From Kiritimatiellia bacterium (GTDB taxonomy: Bacteria > Verrucomicrobiota > Kiritimatiellia > RFP12 > UBA1067), in assembly GCA_016296065.1 (NCBI GenBank), contig JAEDKA010000007.1:25510-89509 (forward strand): a stretch of DNA of 64,000 bases, given 5' to 3'. A model generated the notes under the pieces. That model saw only the letters and a list, made by a program, of their open reading frames with translations, was not told the origin of the DNA and made no database searches. Shown here piece by piece: positions 9,214 to 17,644 of this stretch (position 1 is its first letter; each line of letters begins with the position of its first letter). The position numbers were made by a program, and so were the translations under genes.

Positions 9214-10350
9214 ATGGCGAGAAAGAACAGGCTGGTGGCGGAAGACGCCATCTACCACGTGGCATCGAGGATAGCCCACAGGGAGTTCCTCCTGGAGGAC
9301 GAGAGGATCAAGTCGGAGATCGTCTCGTGGATGTACGGCATAGCGGAGTTCTGCGGGATAGAGGTACTCGCGTGGAACGTGATGGACAACCACCTGCACA
9401 TATTCCTCCACGTCCCGACAGTCCCGGAGGAGTACTGGACCGACCCCGACGAGCTGCCCGCCGCCTCCTGGCGCTCCATGCGCCCGGCGGAGTGCCGCGC
9501 GCCGCGGTGGACGCCCGAGATCGGCGGCCCCGATCCCGTGCCGTCTCCCTCGGGGGACAGTCCCTCGCCGGAGGCGATGGTGAAGGCGGTGGCTGACGGC
9601 GTGCCGGCGTCGGTGGTGCCGCATCCGCGCACCGGCTTCACCATCCCCGACTCCGAGATGGAGAACCGCCTCAGGGCGCTCTACTACGGCAGCATGGCCA
9701 GGGCGAGAGGCGTCATCGAGCGCTGGGAGAGGCTGCGCTCGAAGGGGCGCGGCGACGAGGCGGACGCCGAGAAGGACGCCTACTGCAGGCGCATGTACAG
9801 CGTCTCGCAGTACATGAAGACCCTGAAGCAGCGCATATCGGAGTACTTCAACCGCGAGCTGGGCCATGCTGGGCAGCTTTGGTGCGGGCGCTTCTCGTCG
9901 ACGCTCGTTGAGAAGGAGGAGCTTGCGAAGCTCTACGTGGCCGCCTATGTCGAGTGGAACGCTCCGAAGGCGGCGATGGTCGCGCATCCACGGGACTGGA
10001 AATGGTGCAGCTACTCTGCGGCGTGCGAGGGAAGCGAACGTGCGCGGAAAGGGTACGAGCGGCTGTTCGGGAGCTGGGAGGAGGCGAAGGCGCGTCTGGA
10101 GGCGGTGTTCGCCGAAAGGCTTCCGGATTCGTTCGGAGACGAGGACGAAGGGGAGAGATCCGCGAAGCGCAGGATGTCGCAGATCATCAAGCGGATGTCG
10201 CTTCGAAGGCTTGCGATCTTCTCGCGGAGGGTGTCGTTCGTGAAGGAGACGCTGGAGTCGCTTCCGTGGCGGTTCCCTTGCTCCAGCGGAGCGTGCGTGG
10301 CGCGTCTCGCCGAATACGACTGGAGCGAACCCGCGCGAACGGCGGCGTGA
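9214..10350 (+). CDS. REP-associated tyrosine transposase (RAYT, Y1/IS200-like), 378 aa
   Basis: The start at 9214 follows AAAAGGAG; an in-frame ATG at 9118 has no ribosome site. The N-terminus (MARKNRLVAEDAIYHVASR) and the HUH-type motif MDNHLHIFLHV near residues 67-78 are diagnostic of the Y1 superfamily of single-strand DNA transposases. The catalytic Tyr is probably within the YSVSQYMKTLKQRISEYFNR helix at about residues 195-215. RAYTs act on REP palindromes; here the GGGGACAGTCCC cluster lies immediately upstream and another copy (10426-10438) just downstream. The gene itself carries a copy at 9552-9564, translated as SPSGDSPSPE. At 378 residues it is longer than most RAYTs. It is probably a domesticated or self-propagating mobiliser. 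Confidence 0.85.
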   Translation: MARKNRLVAEDAIYHVASRIAHREFLLEDERIKSEIVSWMYGIAEFCGIEVLAWNVMDNHLHIFLHVPTVPEEYWTDPDELPAASWRSMRPAECRAPRWTPEIGGPDPVPSPSGDSPSPEAMVKAVADGVPASVVPHPRTGFTIPDSEMENRLRALYYGSMARARGVIERWERLRSKGRGDEADAEKDAYCRRMYSVSQYMKTLKQRISEYFNRELGHAGQLWCGRFSSTLVEKEELAKLYVAAYVEWNAPKAAMVAHPRDWKWCSYSAACEGSERARKGYERLFGSWEEAKARLEAVFAERLPDSFGDEDEGERSAKRRMSQIIKRMSLRRLAIFSRRVSFVKETLESLPWRFPCSSGACVARLAEYDWSEPARTAA

Positions 10351-10425
10351 TGAAACGGGCAAACTAGGTGGATCGTAGAATGAGAAATGCGAAACAAGAA
10401 GGATTGCGGCGCGTGCTGTTTTGGC

Positions 10426-10438
10426 GGGGACTGTCCCC
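10426..10438. repeat. REP-like palindrome GGGGACTGTCCCC at the truncated cassette edge
   Basis: A perfect palindrome followed by GGTGGATT. It is placed 11 bp before the 45-bp immunity-gene tail that starts the first Rhs-tip repeat, suggesting that an upstream gene was cut here. Confidence 0.8.
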
Positions 10439-10449
10439 GGTGGATTATT

Positions 10450-10975
10450 TTAATCGATTCGAGCAGGCTGCTGATCAAAGGTCTGGCCGAGTGAATGCCT
10501 GTGGCGCAGTAACAAATGCGCATGCGGATTTGATATAATTTCAGGCATGAGGGGAGAAGCGAGAAGATGCGCGGCTAGCCGCGGCAGGATCCTGCCGCGG
10601 AGGCGCGTTCGTTCTTCTCGAGACAGAGATTCGATCACACGCGACAGACGCAATGGCGTCACCTACCGCATCGTCACCGACAACCAGGGTTCGGTGAGGC
10701 TTGTTGTGAACGCAGAGACGGGCGATGTCGCGCAGAGGCTCGACTACGACTCCTTCGGACGGGTTTTGCGCGACACCAACCCCGGCTTCCAGCCGTTCGG
10801 GTTCCAGGGCGGGCTTTACGATCCCGACACTGGCCTCGTCGAATTCGGCTGCCGCTGGTACGACGCGGAGACGGGCCGCTGGATTTCGAAGGATCCGATT
10901 TTGCTCGAAGGCGGCTGGAACGTCTACGCCTTCTGCGACAATGACCCCGTGAACCGCATGGATCCGTCGGGGCTG
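10450..10975 (+). repeat. Rhs-tip duplication, copy 1
   Basis: About 525 bp are nearly identical to 12297-12823. The repeat holds the last 14 codons plus stop of a membrane protein (IDSSRLLIKGLAE), an intergenic promoter with TATAAT, an ATG, a palindrome-derived N-terminus and the Rhs core end up to NRMDPSGL. Sequence diverges completely after the core. Confidence 0.9.
10531..10539 (+). promoter_or_regulatory. Extended -10 box, probably leaderless start of Rhs tip 1
   Basis: TGATATAAT places the -10 (10534-10539) only 7 bp before the ATG at 10547, so the transcript would start at or next to the start codon. No Shine-Dalgarno is present. Confidence 0.5.
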
Positions 10976-11542
10976 TATTCGTTCTGGCAATGGACGTCGC
11001 AGGTCATAGGTGCCGTTACAGGTGTTGCGCAGACAATTGGAGGCGTGTCGCTGGCCATTACAGGAGGGATTTCGGGCGTAGGTGCTGTAGCTGGTGCTGT
11101 TGTAGCCGCAAATGGCGCTGCAGCAGCAGTAGCAAGCATACGCAATATGATTACAATGTGGAATTCTGATAACGATAAGCTATGGGGTAATTCAGGCGCA
11201 ATAGGCCTTGCGACCTCTTTGTTAACGGATGATCCTACCTTTAACGCAATAGCCGGTGTTACAGACACTGTTGTAAGTTTCGGCGCAAGTAAAATTGCCT
11301 ATGAGGCGGCAGTGATTGCTGTTACGCCCAAATACGAATTGGGTACGAATTTGCGAATGATGCAAGATTATAATTCCTACGGAACGCTTAGAGAGGTGAA
11401 TCGCTTAAAATCGCCGGAGCAATTAGCGAGCGAGTATCTGAGGCCAACTATATGGCAGAGGCGGCTTTCGATAATCGGGGTTGCAGGGGCGGGTGTGGAC
11501 TCCGCGTTAAATTTCAAAGCTGGGTCGGCACCTGTAAAATGA
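10547..11542 (+). CDS. Orphan Rhs core end with variable C-terminal domain (candidate toxin 1), 331 aa
   Basis: Residues ~35-145 are the terminal part of an Rhs/YD-repeat core: GVTYRIVTDNQGSVRLV, LDYDSFGRVLRDTNPGF, GLYDPDTGLVEFGCRWYD and the hallmark DPVNRMDPSGL. After that junction comes a variable domain of ~190 residues rich in Gly, Ala and Val (IGGVSLAITGGISGVGAVAG and similar), which suggests membrane insertion or packing; I do not recognise the toxin fold. The first ~30 residues are encoded by a palindrome (10577-10598) and look non-native. There is no signal peptide and no full Rhs shell, so this is a displaced tip that could recombine onto a full-length Rhs gene, as orphan CT modules do. 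A membrane protein follows. Confidence 0.7.
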   Translation: MRGEARRCAASRGRILPRRRVRSSRDRDSITRDRRNGVTYRIVTDNQGSVRLVVNAETGDVAQRLDYDSFGRVLRDTNPGFQPFGFQGGLYDPDTGLVEFGCRWYDAETGRWISKDPILLEGGWNVYAFCDNDPVNRMDPSGLYSFWQWTSQVIGAVTGVAQTIGGVSLAITGGISGVGAVAGAVVAANGAAAAVASIRNMITMWNSDNDKLWGNSGAIGLATSLLTDDPTFNAIAGVTDTVVSFGASKIAYEAAVIAVTPKYELGTNLRMMQDYNSYGTLREVNRLKSPEQLASEYLRPTIWQRRLSIIGVAGAGVDSALNFKAGSAPVK

Positions 11543-11645
11543 GATTGAATTTTGGAAGTTCTTGTAACATCATGGACGTATTCAATGCTAAAAATATGTA
11601 AACATTGGATACGATGACAGTTCTAGGTATGCAAAAGGAGAAAAG

Positions 11646-12341
11646 ATGATGGCAAGACCAGAATGTACGGGCAAAGGCGAAGATTATCTGTGCGCATATA
11701 TTGAGAGAACCAATGCAAGCAGACCGCCTTCGATGTTCAAGAAGGTGTTATGGTGCGTAGGGGTTGCTCTTGTTGCTGCGATGTACGCATTGCTTGCGTG
11801 GGCAGACGCTTGGACAGGTGAGCCCCTTACGATTATTGTGGCTGCTATTGCTCTTGTTGTTGCAGGGGCGAGCAAGTGGGTGCTTTTTAAGAAGACCGAA
11901 GAACTATCATATGGATTCAGCCAACTGGCCTGCGGGGGCTGGTGGTACATGGAAATGTGGTTTAATGATTCGAAGAACCGGTTATTCATATTCAAAAGGG
12001 CTATGCGCTCTCCCGCTCTCATACTTGTTGTAGGTTTCTATTACAAAATAAAAATCGGAGATGACGTGGCTGCAGAGAAGCTGCTTGCGCTTGCGCGAGG
12101 ACGAGACCCCGAATTGGAGACGATAGAGATGACGCCACACCGCGGGCTGCTTCGAAGGGAACGAGAAGTTCTGCTGGAGAAGATCAGAAGGGATCTTGGT
12201 GTTACGTGGATTTACAAGCTCAAGCAGAAGAAGTTGCTGTGGGCTACGGGAGGTCTTTTGTTGTTTTTGCTATTTGTGATAAGGTATGTCATGATCTTAA
12301 TCGATTCGAGCAGGCTGCTGATCAAAGGTCTTGCCGAGTGA
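11646..12341 (+). CDS. Membrane protein, candidate immunity partner of Rhs tip 1, 231 aa
   Basis: The start at 11646 follows AAAAGGAG. Predicted features: a hydrophobic pair at residues ~30-80 (VLWCVGVALVAAMYALLAWA, then LTIIVAAIALVVAGA), a further segment near 120, and a C-terminal segment (LLLFLLFVIRYVMILI). The last 14 codons (IDSSRLLIKGLAE and stop) lie inside the ~525-bp repeat and are identical in sense to the stub left at 10450-10494. Position straight after the toxin-like gene and multi-pass topology suit an immunity protein against a membrane-acting toxin. The intervening 11543-11645 holds no other gene. The function is inferred from context only. Confidence 0.6.
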   Translation: MMARPECTGKGEDYLCAYIERTNASRPPSMFKKVLWCVGVALVAAMYALLAWADAWTGEPLTIIVAAIALVVAGASKWVLFKKTEELSYGFSQLACGGWWYMEMWFNDSKNRLFIFKRAMRSPALILVVGFYYKIKIGDDVAAEKLLALARGRDPELETIEMTPHRGLLRREREVLLEKIRRDLGVTWIYKLKQKKLLWATGGLLLFLLFVIRYVMILIDSSRLLIKGLAE

Positions 12342-12823
12342 ATTCCTGTGGCGAAGTAACAAGTGCTCATCCGAATTGGATATAATTTCAAGCATGAGGC
12401 GGCAAGCGGGTAGAAGGATGGCTAGCCGCAGCAGAATCTTGCCGCGGAGGCGCGTTCGTTCTTCTCGCGCCAGAGATTTGATTGCACGCGACAGACTCTG
12501 TGGAGTCACCTACCGCATTATCACCGACAACCAGGGCTCGGTGCGGCTTGTTGTGAACGCAGAGACGGGCGATGTCGCGCAGAGGCTCGACTACGACTCC
12601 TTCGGACGGGTTTTGCGCGACACCAATCCCGGCTTCCAGCCGTTCGGATTCCAGGGCGGGCTCTACGACCCCGACACCGGCCTTGTGGAATTCGGCTGCC
12701 GCTGGTATGATGCCGAGACGGGACGGTGGATCAGCAAGGATCCGATTTTGCTCGAAGGCGGCTGGAATGTCTACGCCTTCTGCGACAATGACCCCGTGAA
12801 CCGCATGGACCCGACGGGTTTAA
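12297..12823 (+). repeat. Rhs-tip duplication, copy 2
   Basis: The second copy of the ~525-bp repeat begins inside the 3' end of the preceding immunity candidate and ends at NRMDPTGL. The most diverged stretch is the palindrome (12421-12442), where GC-rich bases have drifted. Confidence 0.9.
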
Positions 12824-13323
12824 CAATGGTTTGGGACACCAAGCCATTTGCAGGTTCTCGGCCGTTAGATATCATACCTGGTGAAAACATAATGTATCAT
12901 ATTTGTTGGATTGAGGATGGTCAAGATGGTTTTGTTAAGCTTCGTCGCAAAAGTGCAGAATACTTGGACCGACAAATGCGCAATACAGCAAAAAGACTGC
13001 ACAAGTATGCAAACGATAAAGACGGTAGGACTTTTTGGAAGGATCTTTGGCATGAGGCAGCTTTTGATACATTCTTTTTTGAGGGTCGGGGTGAACAACA
13101 CCAGTATTATTGCATAGAAGGTCACGTCGGTTTGTGGGCTGACAATGAGGTTAATTATATTGGGATTGGTATGTATGAGGCATGGTTGAATCACAGTGTT
13201 GAGAGTGCGGAAACAATTACCGCTTTGTGGAAGTTGCAGTATTTCTCGCCTCCTTCAGTTGGAACCTATTACTGGTTGAAATACGGCTACAATCAGTTTC
13301 AGTCATACTATGGAGAAAAGTAA
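12394..13323 (+). CDS. Orphan Rhs core end with variable C-terminal domain (candidate toxin 2), 309 aa
   Basis: The ATG at 12394 lies 7 bp after a TATAAT at 12381-12386, matching copy 1; an in-frame ATG at 12331 is inside the previous gene. Residues ~30-143 repeat the Rhs core end almost exactly. The C-terminal ~165 residues differ completely from tip 1: a polar domain with several His and acidic residues (WKDLWHEAAFDTFFFEGRG, YYCIEGHVGLW) and an aromatic end (YYWLKYGYNQFQSYYG). That is compatible with a hydrolytic toxin, but no family is recognised. The stop overlaps the next start (TAATG), so toxin and partner are translationally coupled. Confidence 0.7.
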   Translation: MRRQAGRRMASRSRILPRRRVRSSRARDLIARDRLCGVTYRIITDNQGSVRLVVNAETGDVAQRLDYDSFGRVLRDTNPGFQPFGFQGGLYDPDTGLVEFGCRWYDAETGRWISKDPILLEGGWNVYAFCDNDPVNRMDPTGLTMVWDTKPFAGSRPLDIIPGENIMYHICWIEDGQDGFVKLRRKSAEYLDRQMRNTAKRLHKYANDKDGRTFWKDLWHEAAFDTFFFEGRGEQHQYYCIEGHVGLWADNEVNYIGIGMYEAWLNHSVESAETITALWKLQYFSPPSVGTYYWLKYGYNQFQSYYGEK

Positions 13324-13853
13324 TGGAAAAATCGTACAGGGTGCTGTTGGATAGCGTATTTCTGACAATGCTTAAGGTGTGTTTTAAAGTGATTAAGGTC
13401 AGTGCGATAATCGTTGTTGGCTTTGTATTGTTAATTGTCGGATTCCATCTCGGCATGCCTGTTTGGCTGCAAATTACTGGATATTCAGATGAGGCTCTGT
13501 ATTCGGCAGGAAGAGAATGCGTTGTCAACACGGTGGGCGTCGATAAAATCAACGAGGAGGCGAAGAAAGTCTTTGCGGATTGGAAAGGAGTGGCGGAAGA
13601 ACCGTATGATTATTATGCGCATGTAGGTTCTTGCCTGGACAAAGTCCCTCATGAACTTTCCACGAGTTTTACTTGGGAAAGAACGTTGTTTGCAGGGTCG
13701 AAAGCGCTTGTTCTTCGGTTTGGGTGCCATTACAATTATGCATGGCTAGTTATAGTGGATCCTGACGACCGTGTCTTCGACAAGGACAACAAGATTAGAC
13801 GCATAGCAGACAATATTGGCGTTTGTTTTGACAAGGGTAAGATCGGGTACTAA
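13323..13853 (+). CDS. Single-pass membrane protein, candidate immunity partner of Rhs tip 2, 176 aa
   Basis: The start ATG at 13323 overlaps the upstream stop as TAATG. One strong transmembrane segment lies at residues ~20-45 (VIKVSAIIVVGFVLLIVGF), followed by a soluble domain of ~130 residues with WLVIVDPDDRVFDKDNKI near the end. No homologue is recognised. Coupling to the toxin-like gene and the toxin-partner order favour an immunity role, in the periplasm if the N-terminus is cytoplasmic. AT content is higher than in the neighbouring glycan genes, as is usual for Rhs tip/immunity pairs acquired by transfer. Confidence 0.55.
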   Translation: MEKSYRVLLDSVFLTMLKVCFKVIKVSAIIVVGFVLLIVGFHLGMPVWLQITGYSDEALYSAGRECVVNTVGVDKINEEAKKVFADWKGVAEEPYDYYAHVGSCLDKVPHELSTSFTWERTLFAGSKALVLRFGCHYNYAWLVIVDPDDRVFDKDNKIRRIADNIGVCFDKGKIGY

Positions 13854-14311
13854 CGCAAAGGTATGACGAGACTCGCGCGCTCCTGATTCTTTTGATTCTG
13901 TGAGATAGCTCTGCGAATGTCCGTCGCGGGATGCGCCCGCGCCGAAGGCGTCGGGTTGGGTGAGCGCGTAGCGCGAACTGTGAAGCAGCCTCAAGGCCCC
14001 GCGCGACGGACCCCCTGTAGGGTGGCCCTGTAGTGAACGAATCGCTTACAGGGGGTTGCGTCGCGTGGAGAATATTACGCCCGAGGCGACGCACGTGTAC
14101 TTCTACGCAGGCTTGCAACTTATTAAGGAGACGCGGCATCCTGCCGCGTTGCAGTCTGGGAGTGACGCGGCGAGACGCCGCATCTCCATGGGAGTGGCTG
14201 AGCATCCCGCCGCGCCGCCAGGGGGTTGCGTCGCTCCGTCGACGCAGGCGCAAACACATATCCGCCAATACATGTGCTATGCGCAGAGACGGGGGCGGGC
14301 TTGCCACATCT
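13854..14311. other. Degraded Rhs sequence and REP-type palindromes
   Basis: No intact gene. Frame +1 from 14056 reads PEATHVYFYAGLQLIKE, like the THVYFYDGWNLI stretch that precedes Rhs core ends, so an Rhs core fragment decayed here. Imperfect palindromes occur at ~14149-14163 (CGCGGCATCCTGCCGCG) and ~14166-14182, and CAGGGGGTTGCGTCGC is repeated directly at ~14045 and ~14219. Confidence 0.45.
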
Positions 14312-17300
14312 CTATGCGTCTTCGTCGAACATCGTAGCGGGGATGAAGCAGAACGCGAGGGCGTGGTCGCGCATGACGCGCGAGACGACCTCGATGTCGC
14401 GTCCGCGGAACTTCTTGAACGCGTCGAGCCATCCGCCCTCGAGTCGGACCGAGAGCTTGCCGGAGTCCGGCTGGTAGTCGGTGACGTGCATCTCCTTGGG
14501 GCTCCAGCGTATGCCTGTTCCGAGCGCCTTCGAGACGGCCTCCTTCGCGCACCAGAAGCGGATTATCGCCTGCGCGGCGTTCGCGGCGTTTGCGGCGAGT
14601 TCCAGTTCCTCCTCGACGAAGACGCCGGCCGTGAACTCGTCCGAGAGGTCGCGCGTCACCGACTCAACGTCCACTCCGACGCGCGCGTTCGCGGCAGCTA
14701 GCGCGACAACGAACTGCGAGGTGTGGGCGATGGCGATGTCGATTCTCTCCGAGAGGTAGTCGCCCCATGCGCCGAGGGCGTGCGGCTTGCCGGAGTCGTC
14801 GCGCCATATCTGGATGTCGGCGTCGCTCCACCGCGCCTGGTGGTAGTCCTTCATGTAGCGCCGCACCGCCTCCTTGGCGGCGACGCGTCCGAAAAGCCAT
14901 TCCGTGCGGCGCGATGTCGAGCCCGGCATTCTGCGGAACTCGTCGCGCTCCTGTGCGCCGAGGATGACGTGCGAGAGGGTCTTGAGCCACAGCTCGCCGT
15001 TGCGCTCGAAGATCGGATACGGCACGTCCGATATCCACGCGCTCGACACTTCCGTCGCCGGTTCGCCGAGAATGTCGTTCGAGAGGGCGTTCGTGAGGAA
15101 CGCCGTGGCGGGCTGGAGGATCAGCTCGCGGTATTCGCTCGGGACGCGCTCGGTGAGCTCTTCCCATCCGGAGATCGTCATTATCGCCGCGCCGTTGCCG
15201 TCCGTGACCGTAATGTCGCAGAGGTGCGACTTTGGCGTAACGCCGGTGAGGCGGAGGTAGCACTTGAGGCGCGAGCCCTCGTTCGGAAGCGGACCGTGCA
15301 GCTCGAGCCTGCGCATCCTGAACGGGAACGAGAACGCGCCGGTGAACCTCTCGTGGCTGCGCCAGAGCGAGAAACCGCTGGCGACGATGCCGAGGAGGAG
15401 GGGGTTCACGACCCACAGCGGGAAGCGCGTGAACACGACTGCTCCGGAGAGCGCAGGAGTCTCGACCTCGTAGTCGAGTCCAGACTCGCTCCACGCGTCG
15501 ACGAACCTGATGCCCCTTAGCCGCTTGCCGTAGCAGAGGCGCGTCGGGTAGATGTCTCGGTCTGACCAGTGGACGCTCCTTGGCTTGAACATCGGTGAGG
15601 CCGCGACTGGGACGGACCTCGAGGGCGTATCGGCCATAACGAACACGCCTTCCGTGACGGCCCACGTGTAGGCGGAGTTCGGCGAGTCGTCGCGGATCTG
15701 CACCTTGACCGCCGCGAGGTTCGGATCGCCTGCGGCGACGCGCTCGGCGCGCACGAAGAGCCTGAGCTCGCCGGATGAGAACGTTACCATCCGGCGTGTC
15801 GCGAGGTCCTCGATGGCGACAAGCGAGCCGTTCGGCATCACCATGCGCGCGACCTCGGCCATGATCTCCGCCGCAGCGGGAATCGACAGCGCTACGAGTC
15901 CGCGCAGGTTTGGGTCGGAGTACGACAGTTGGCTCGTGCCGAGCGCGAAGTCGCCGAGGAAGGGCGCGTCCGCCGTGCGGAAGGTCTTGACGATCTCGAC
16001 CATGACGCCGTGCTGCTGCTGGACGATGTCCGCGTCGGAAACGAGCGGATTCGTCGCGCCGAAATCGAACTGGCGCTGGCGCCGCGCCTGCGCCGCGACT
16101 GCGGCGGCGCGCTGCGCGGCCTTCGCGCCCCTGCCCTTGGGCTCGGCGAGGAACGATGAGCCGCTGAGGAACGCCTCGTCGCCTAGGAGCGTGAGACGCG
16201 GGAATGCGCTCGAGAGGCGCATCTCCGCGTCGCGCCTGACCTCGGGCGAGATGGACGAATCGAAGTCGAGCTTCTTCGTGCGGCGGCGCTCGAAGGCGCG
16301 CGAGACGTCGACCTTCGCGCCGTATGCGGCGAGCTGGCCGATTGCGTGGCGCACCTGGAGCATCCCGCGCCTGTGTATCGAGTTGAGCGCTATCGCGGCG
16401 AACTCCTCGCCCTTGAGGGTCTCCGATACGGCGACGGACATGAGTCCGCGCGGACCCACCTCGAGGAACACGCGGTATCCGTCGGCGTGCATCGCCCTTA
16501 TCGTCTCGCGGAACCTCACCGGCTGCGCCCAGCGCTCGGCCGTCTCGTTGCGCGCGGGGCGCGCGCGCTTCGGCAGCTTCGCCGCAAGGGCGCAGGAGTA
16601 GACGTCGCAGATCGACTCGTGCTTCATCCAGTTGCCGGCGAACTTCTTGACGCCCGCGACGATGGGCTTGCACTTCGGCGTGTTGAACGGACGCTCCAGG
16701 GCGAGCTTGATCGTGCGGATCCCGGCTGAGGCGAACGCGCGCATGACCTCCTCCTCGTACTCCGGTACGATGGCGTACGTGCGCTGGCGCGGAGAGAAGT
16801 CGAGCGCGAGCATCACCTTGTCCGGCGGGAAGGCCTTCACCACCTCGTCCGCCTCGCCCTCGTGCTTGAGGAGGACGGAGACCATCGCGGTCTTGGGGAG
16901 CCCGGAGTGGTCAACTGCTGTGTCGACGATCTTGTAGATCTCGCGTATGGCCCTCACGCGCACGGGCCGCGGGTTGTCCGTTCCGGCGGCTCCCGAGCGC
17001 ATCACCGCGGCGAGATCGCCTCCGACGCATCCTACGACGCCGTCTGGCGCGACGCCTATGGCCTCCATGAGGCGCGACATGGCGACGCATCCCGAGAACG
17101 AGGCGACGAACGCCTGCGCGTACGCGCCGGAACTGAAGATGTCGGCGTCGTGGCGGTAGTAGGACGCAGGCGGGAAGATGAAGCTGGAAGGGGTGAACTC
17201 CGGGTCGTCCGCAAGCGCCTCCTCGAGTTCGTCGAACGCGGAGCGGCACTCGGGGTAGAGTATCGCTATGTCACGCATCATGTCGGGGTAGTAGCTCATC

Positions 17301-17644
17301 ACGCCTGGGTACACGAACGCGAGTTTTCCCTTCCCCTCGCCGAGGAGATGCTCCCTGAAGTAGTATGTGCCGCTCTTGTCGCGTATGCGAGCCGCACCGG
17401 CGGCGATCCTGTCGCGCGCGGAGACGAGCCTGGCGCGAAGGTCGTGGACGCTCGACACGACGAGCGCCAGCACGGCGTCGCCGTGGGAGAGCGAGCAGGT
17501 GTACGCGATGTCGGCGAGCGGCGCGTCGGGGACGCGGTCTATGTACGCGACGATGCGCGCGGCCTCCGCCGCGAGCGCCGCGTCGTCCGCCGCCGACACG
17601 AGCACCAGCTCCGTCCCGCCTGTCGCTCCGAAGTCCGTTGTCAC
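14312..17644 (-). CDS. PKS/PUFA-synthase-like protein: AT-like, DH-like and phosphopantetheinyl transferase domains, 1110 aa
   Basis: The GTG start at 17644 overlaps the upstream stop as GTGA. Residues ~105-430 follow the acyltransferase plan (KLAFVYPGVMSYYPDM for AFVFPGQGSQYPGM), but the nucleophile motif GHSxGE reads GCVGGD (Val207 in place of Ser) and the FHS histidine motif reads PFNTPKC, so transfer activity looks lost. Residues ~690-880 resemble a PKS dehydratase/hotdog region (FKPRSVHWSDRDIYPTRLCY). The C-terminal ~180 residues are an Sfp-type PPTase with GVDVE (~990) and FWCAKEAVSKALG (~1031), both intact; it would load phosphopantetheine onto an acyl carrier protein. No ACP motif (GxDS) is visible. 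It is co-transcribed with the KS-like gene, and catalytic partners must be encoded elsewhere if the pathway works. Confidence 0.75.
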   Translation of the reverse strand: MTTDFGATGGTELVLVSAADDAALAAEAARIVAYIDRVPDAPLADIAYTCSLSHGDAVLALVVSSVHDLRARLVSARDRIAAGAARIRDKSGTYYFREHLLGEGKGKLAFVYPGVMSYYPDMMRDIAILYPECRSAFDELEEALADDPEFTPSSFIFPPASYYRHDADIFSSGAYAQAFVASFSGCVAMSRLMEAIGVAPDGVVGCVGGDLAAVMRSGAAGTDNPRPVRVRAIREIYKIVDTAVDHSGLPKTAMVSVLLKHEGEADEVVKAFPPDKVMLALDFSPRQRTYAIVPEYEEEVMRAFASAGIRTIKLALERPFNTPKCKPIVAGVKKFAGNWMKHESICDVYSCALAAKLPKRARPARNETAERWAQPVRFRETIRAMHADGYRVFLEVGPRGLMSVAVSETLKGEEFAAIALNSIHRRGMLQVRHAIGQLAAYGAKVDVSRAFERRRTKKLDFDSSISPEVRRDAEMRLSSAFPRLTLLGDEAFLSGSSFLAEPKGRGAKAAQRAAAVAAQARRQRQFDFGATNPLVSDADIVQQQHGVMVEIVKTFRTADAPFLGDFALGTSQLSYSDPNLRGLVALSIPAAAEIMAEVARMVMPNGSLVAIEDLATRRMVTFSSGELRLFVRAERVAAGDPNLAAVKVQIRDDSPNSAYTWAVTEGVFVMADTPSRSVPVAASPMFKPRSVHWSDRDIYPTRLCYGKRLRGIRFVDAWSESGLDYEVETPALSGAVVFTRFPLWVVNPLLLGIVASGFSLWRSHERFTGAFSFPFRMRRLELHGPLPNEGSRLKCYLRLTGVTPKSHLCDITVTDGNGAAIMTISGWEELTERVPSEYRELILQPATAFLTNALSNDILGEPATEVSSAWISDVPYPIFERNGELWLKTLSHVILGAQERDEFRRMPGSTSRRTEWLFGRVAAKEAVRRYMKDYHQARWSDADIQIWRDDSGKPHALGAWGDYLSERIDIAIAHTSQFVVALAAANARVGVDVESVTRDLSDEFTAGVFVEEELELAANAANAAQAIIRFWCAKEAVSKALGTGIRWSPKEMHVTDYQPDSGKLSVRLEGGWLDAFKKFRGRDIEVVSRVMRDHALAFCFIPATMFDEDA

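Noticed and set aside
14014..14023. CCCTGTAGGG as another copy of the glycan operator
   Set aside because: The 4-bp centre is missing and no -35/-10 follows; it belongs to the CCCCCTGTAG/CTTACAGGGGG inverted repeat in decayed Rhs DNA.
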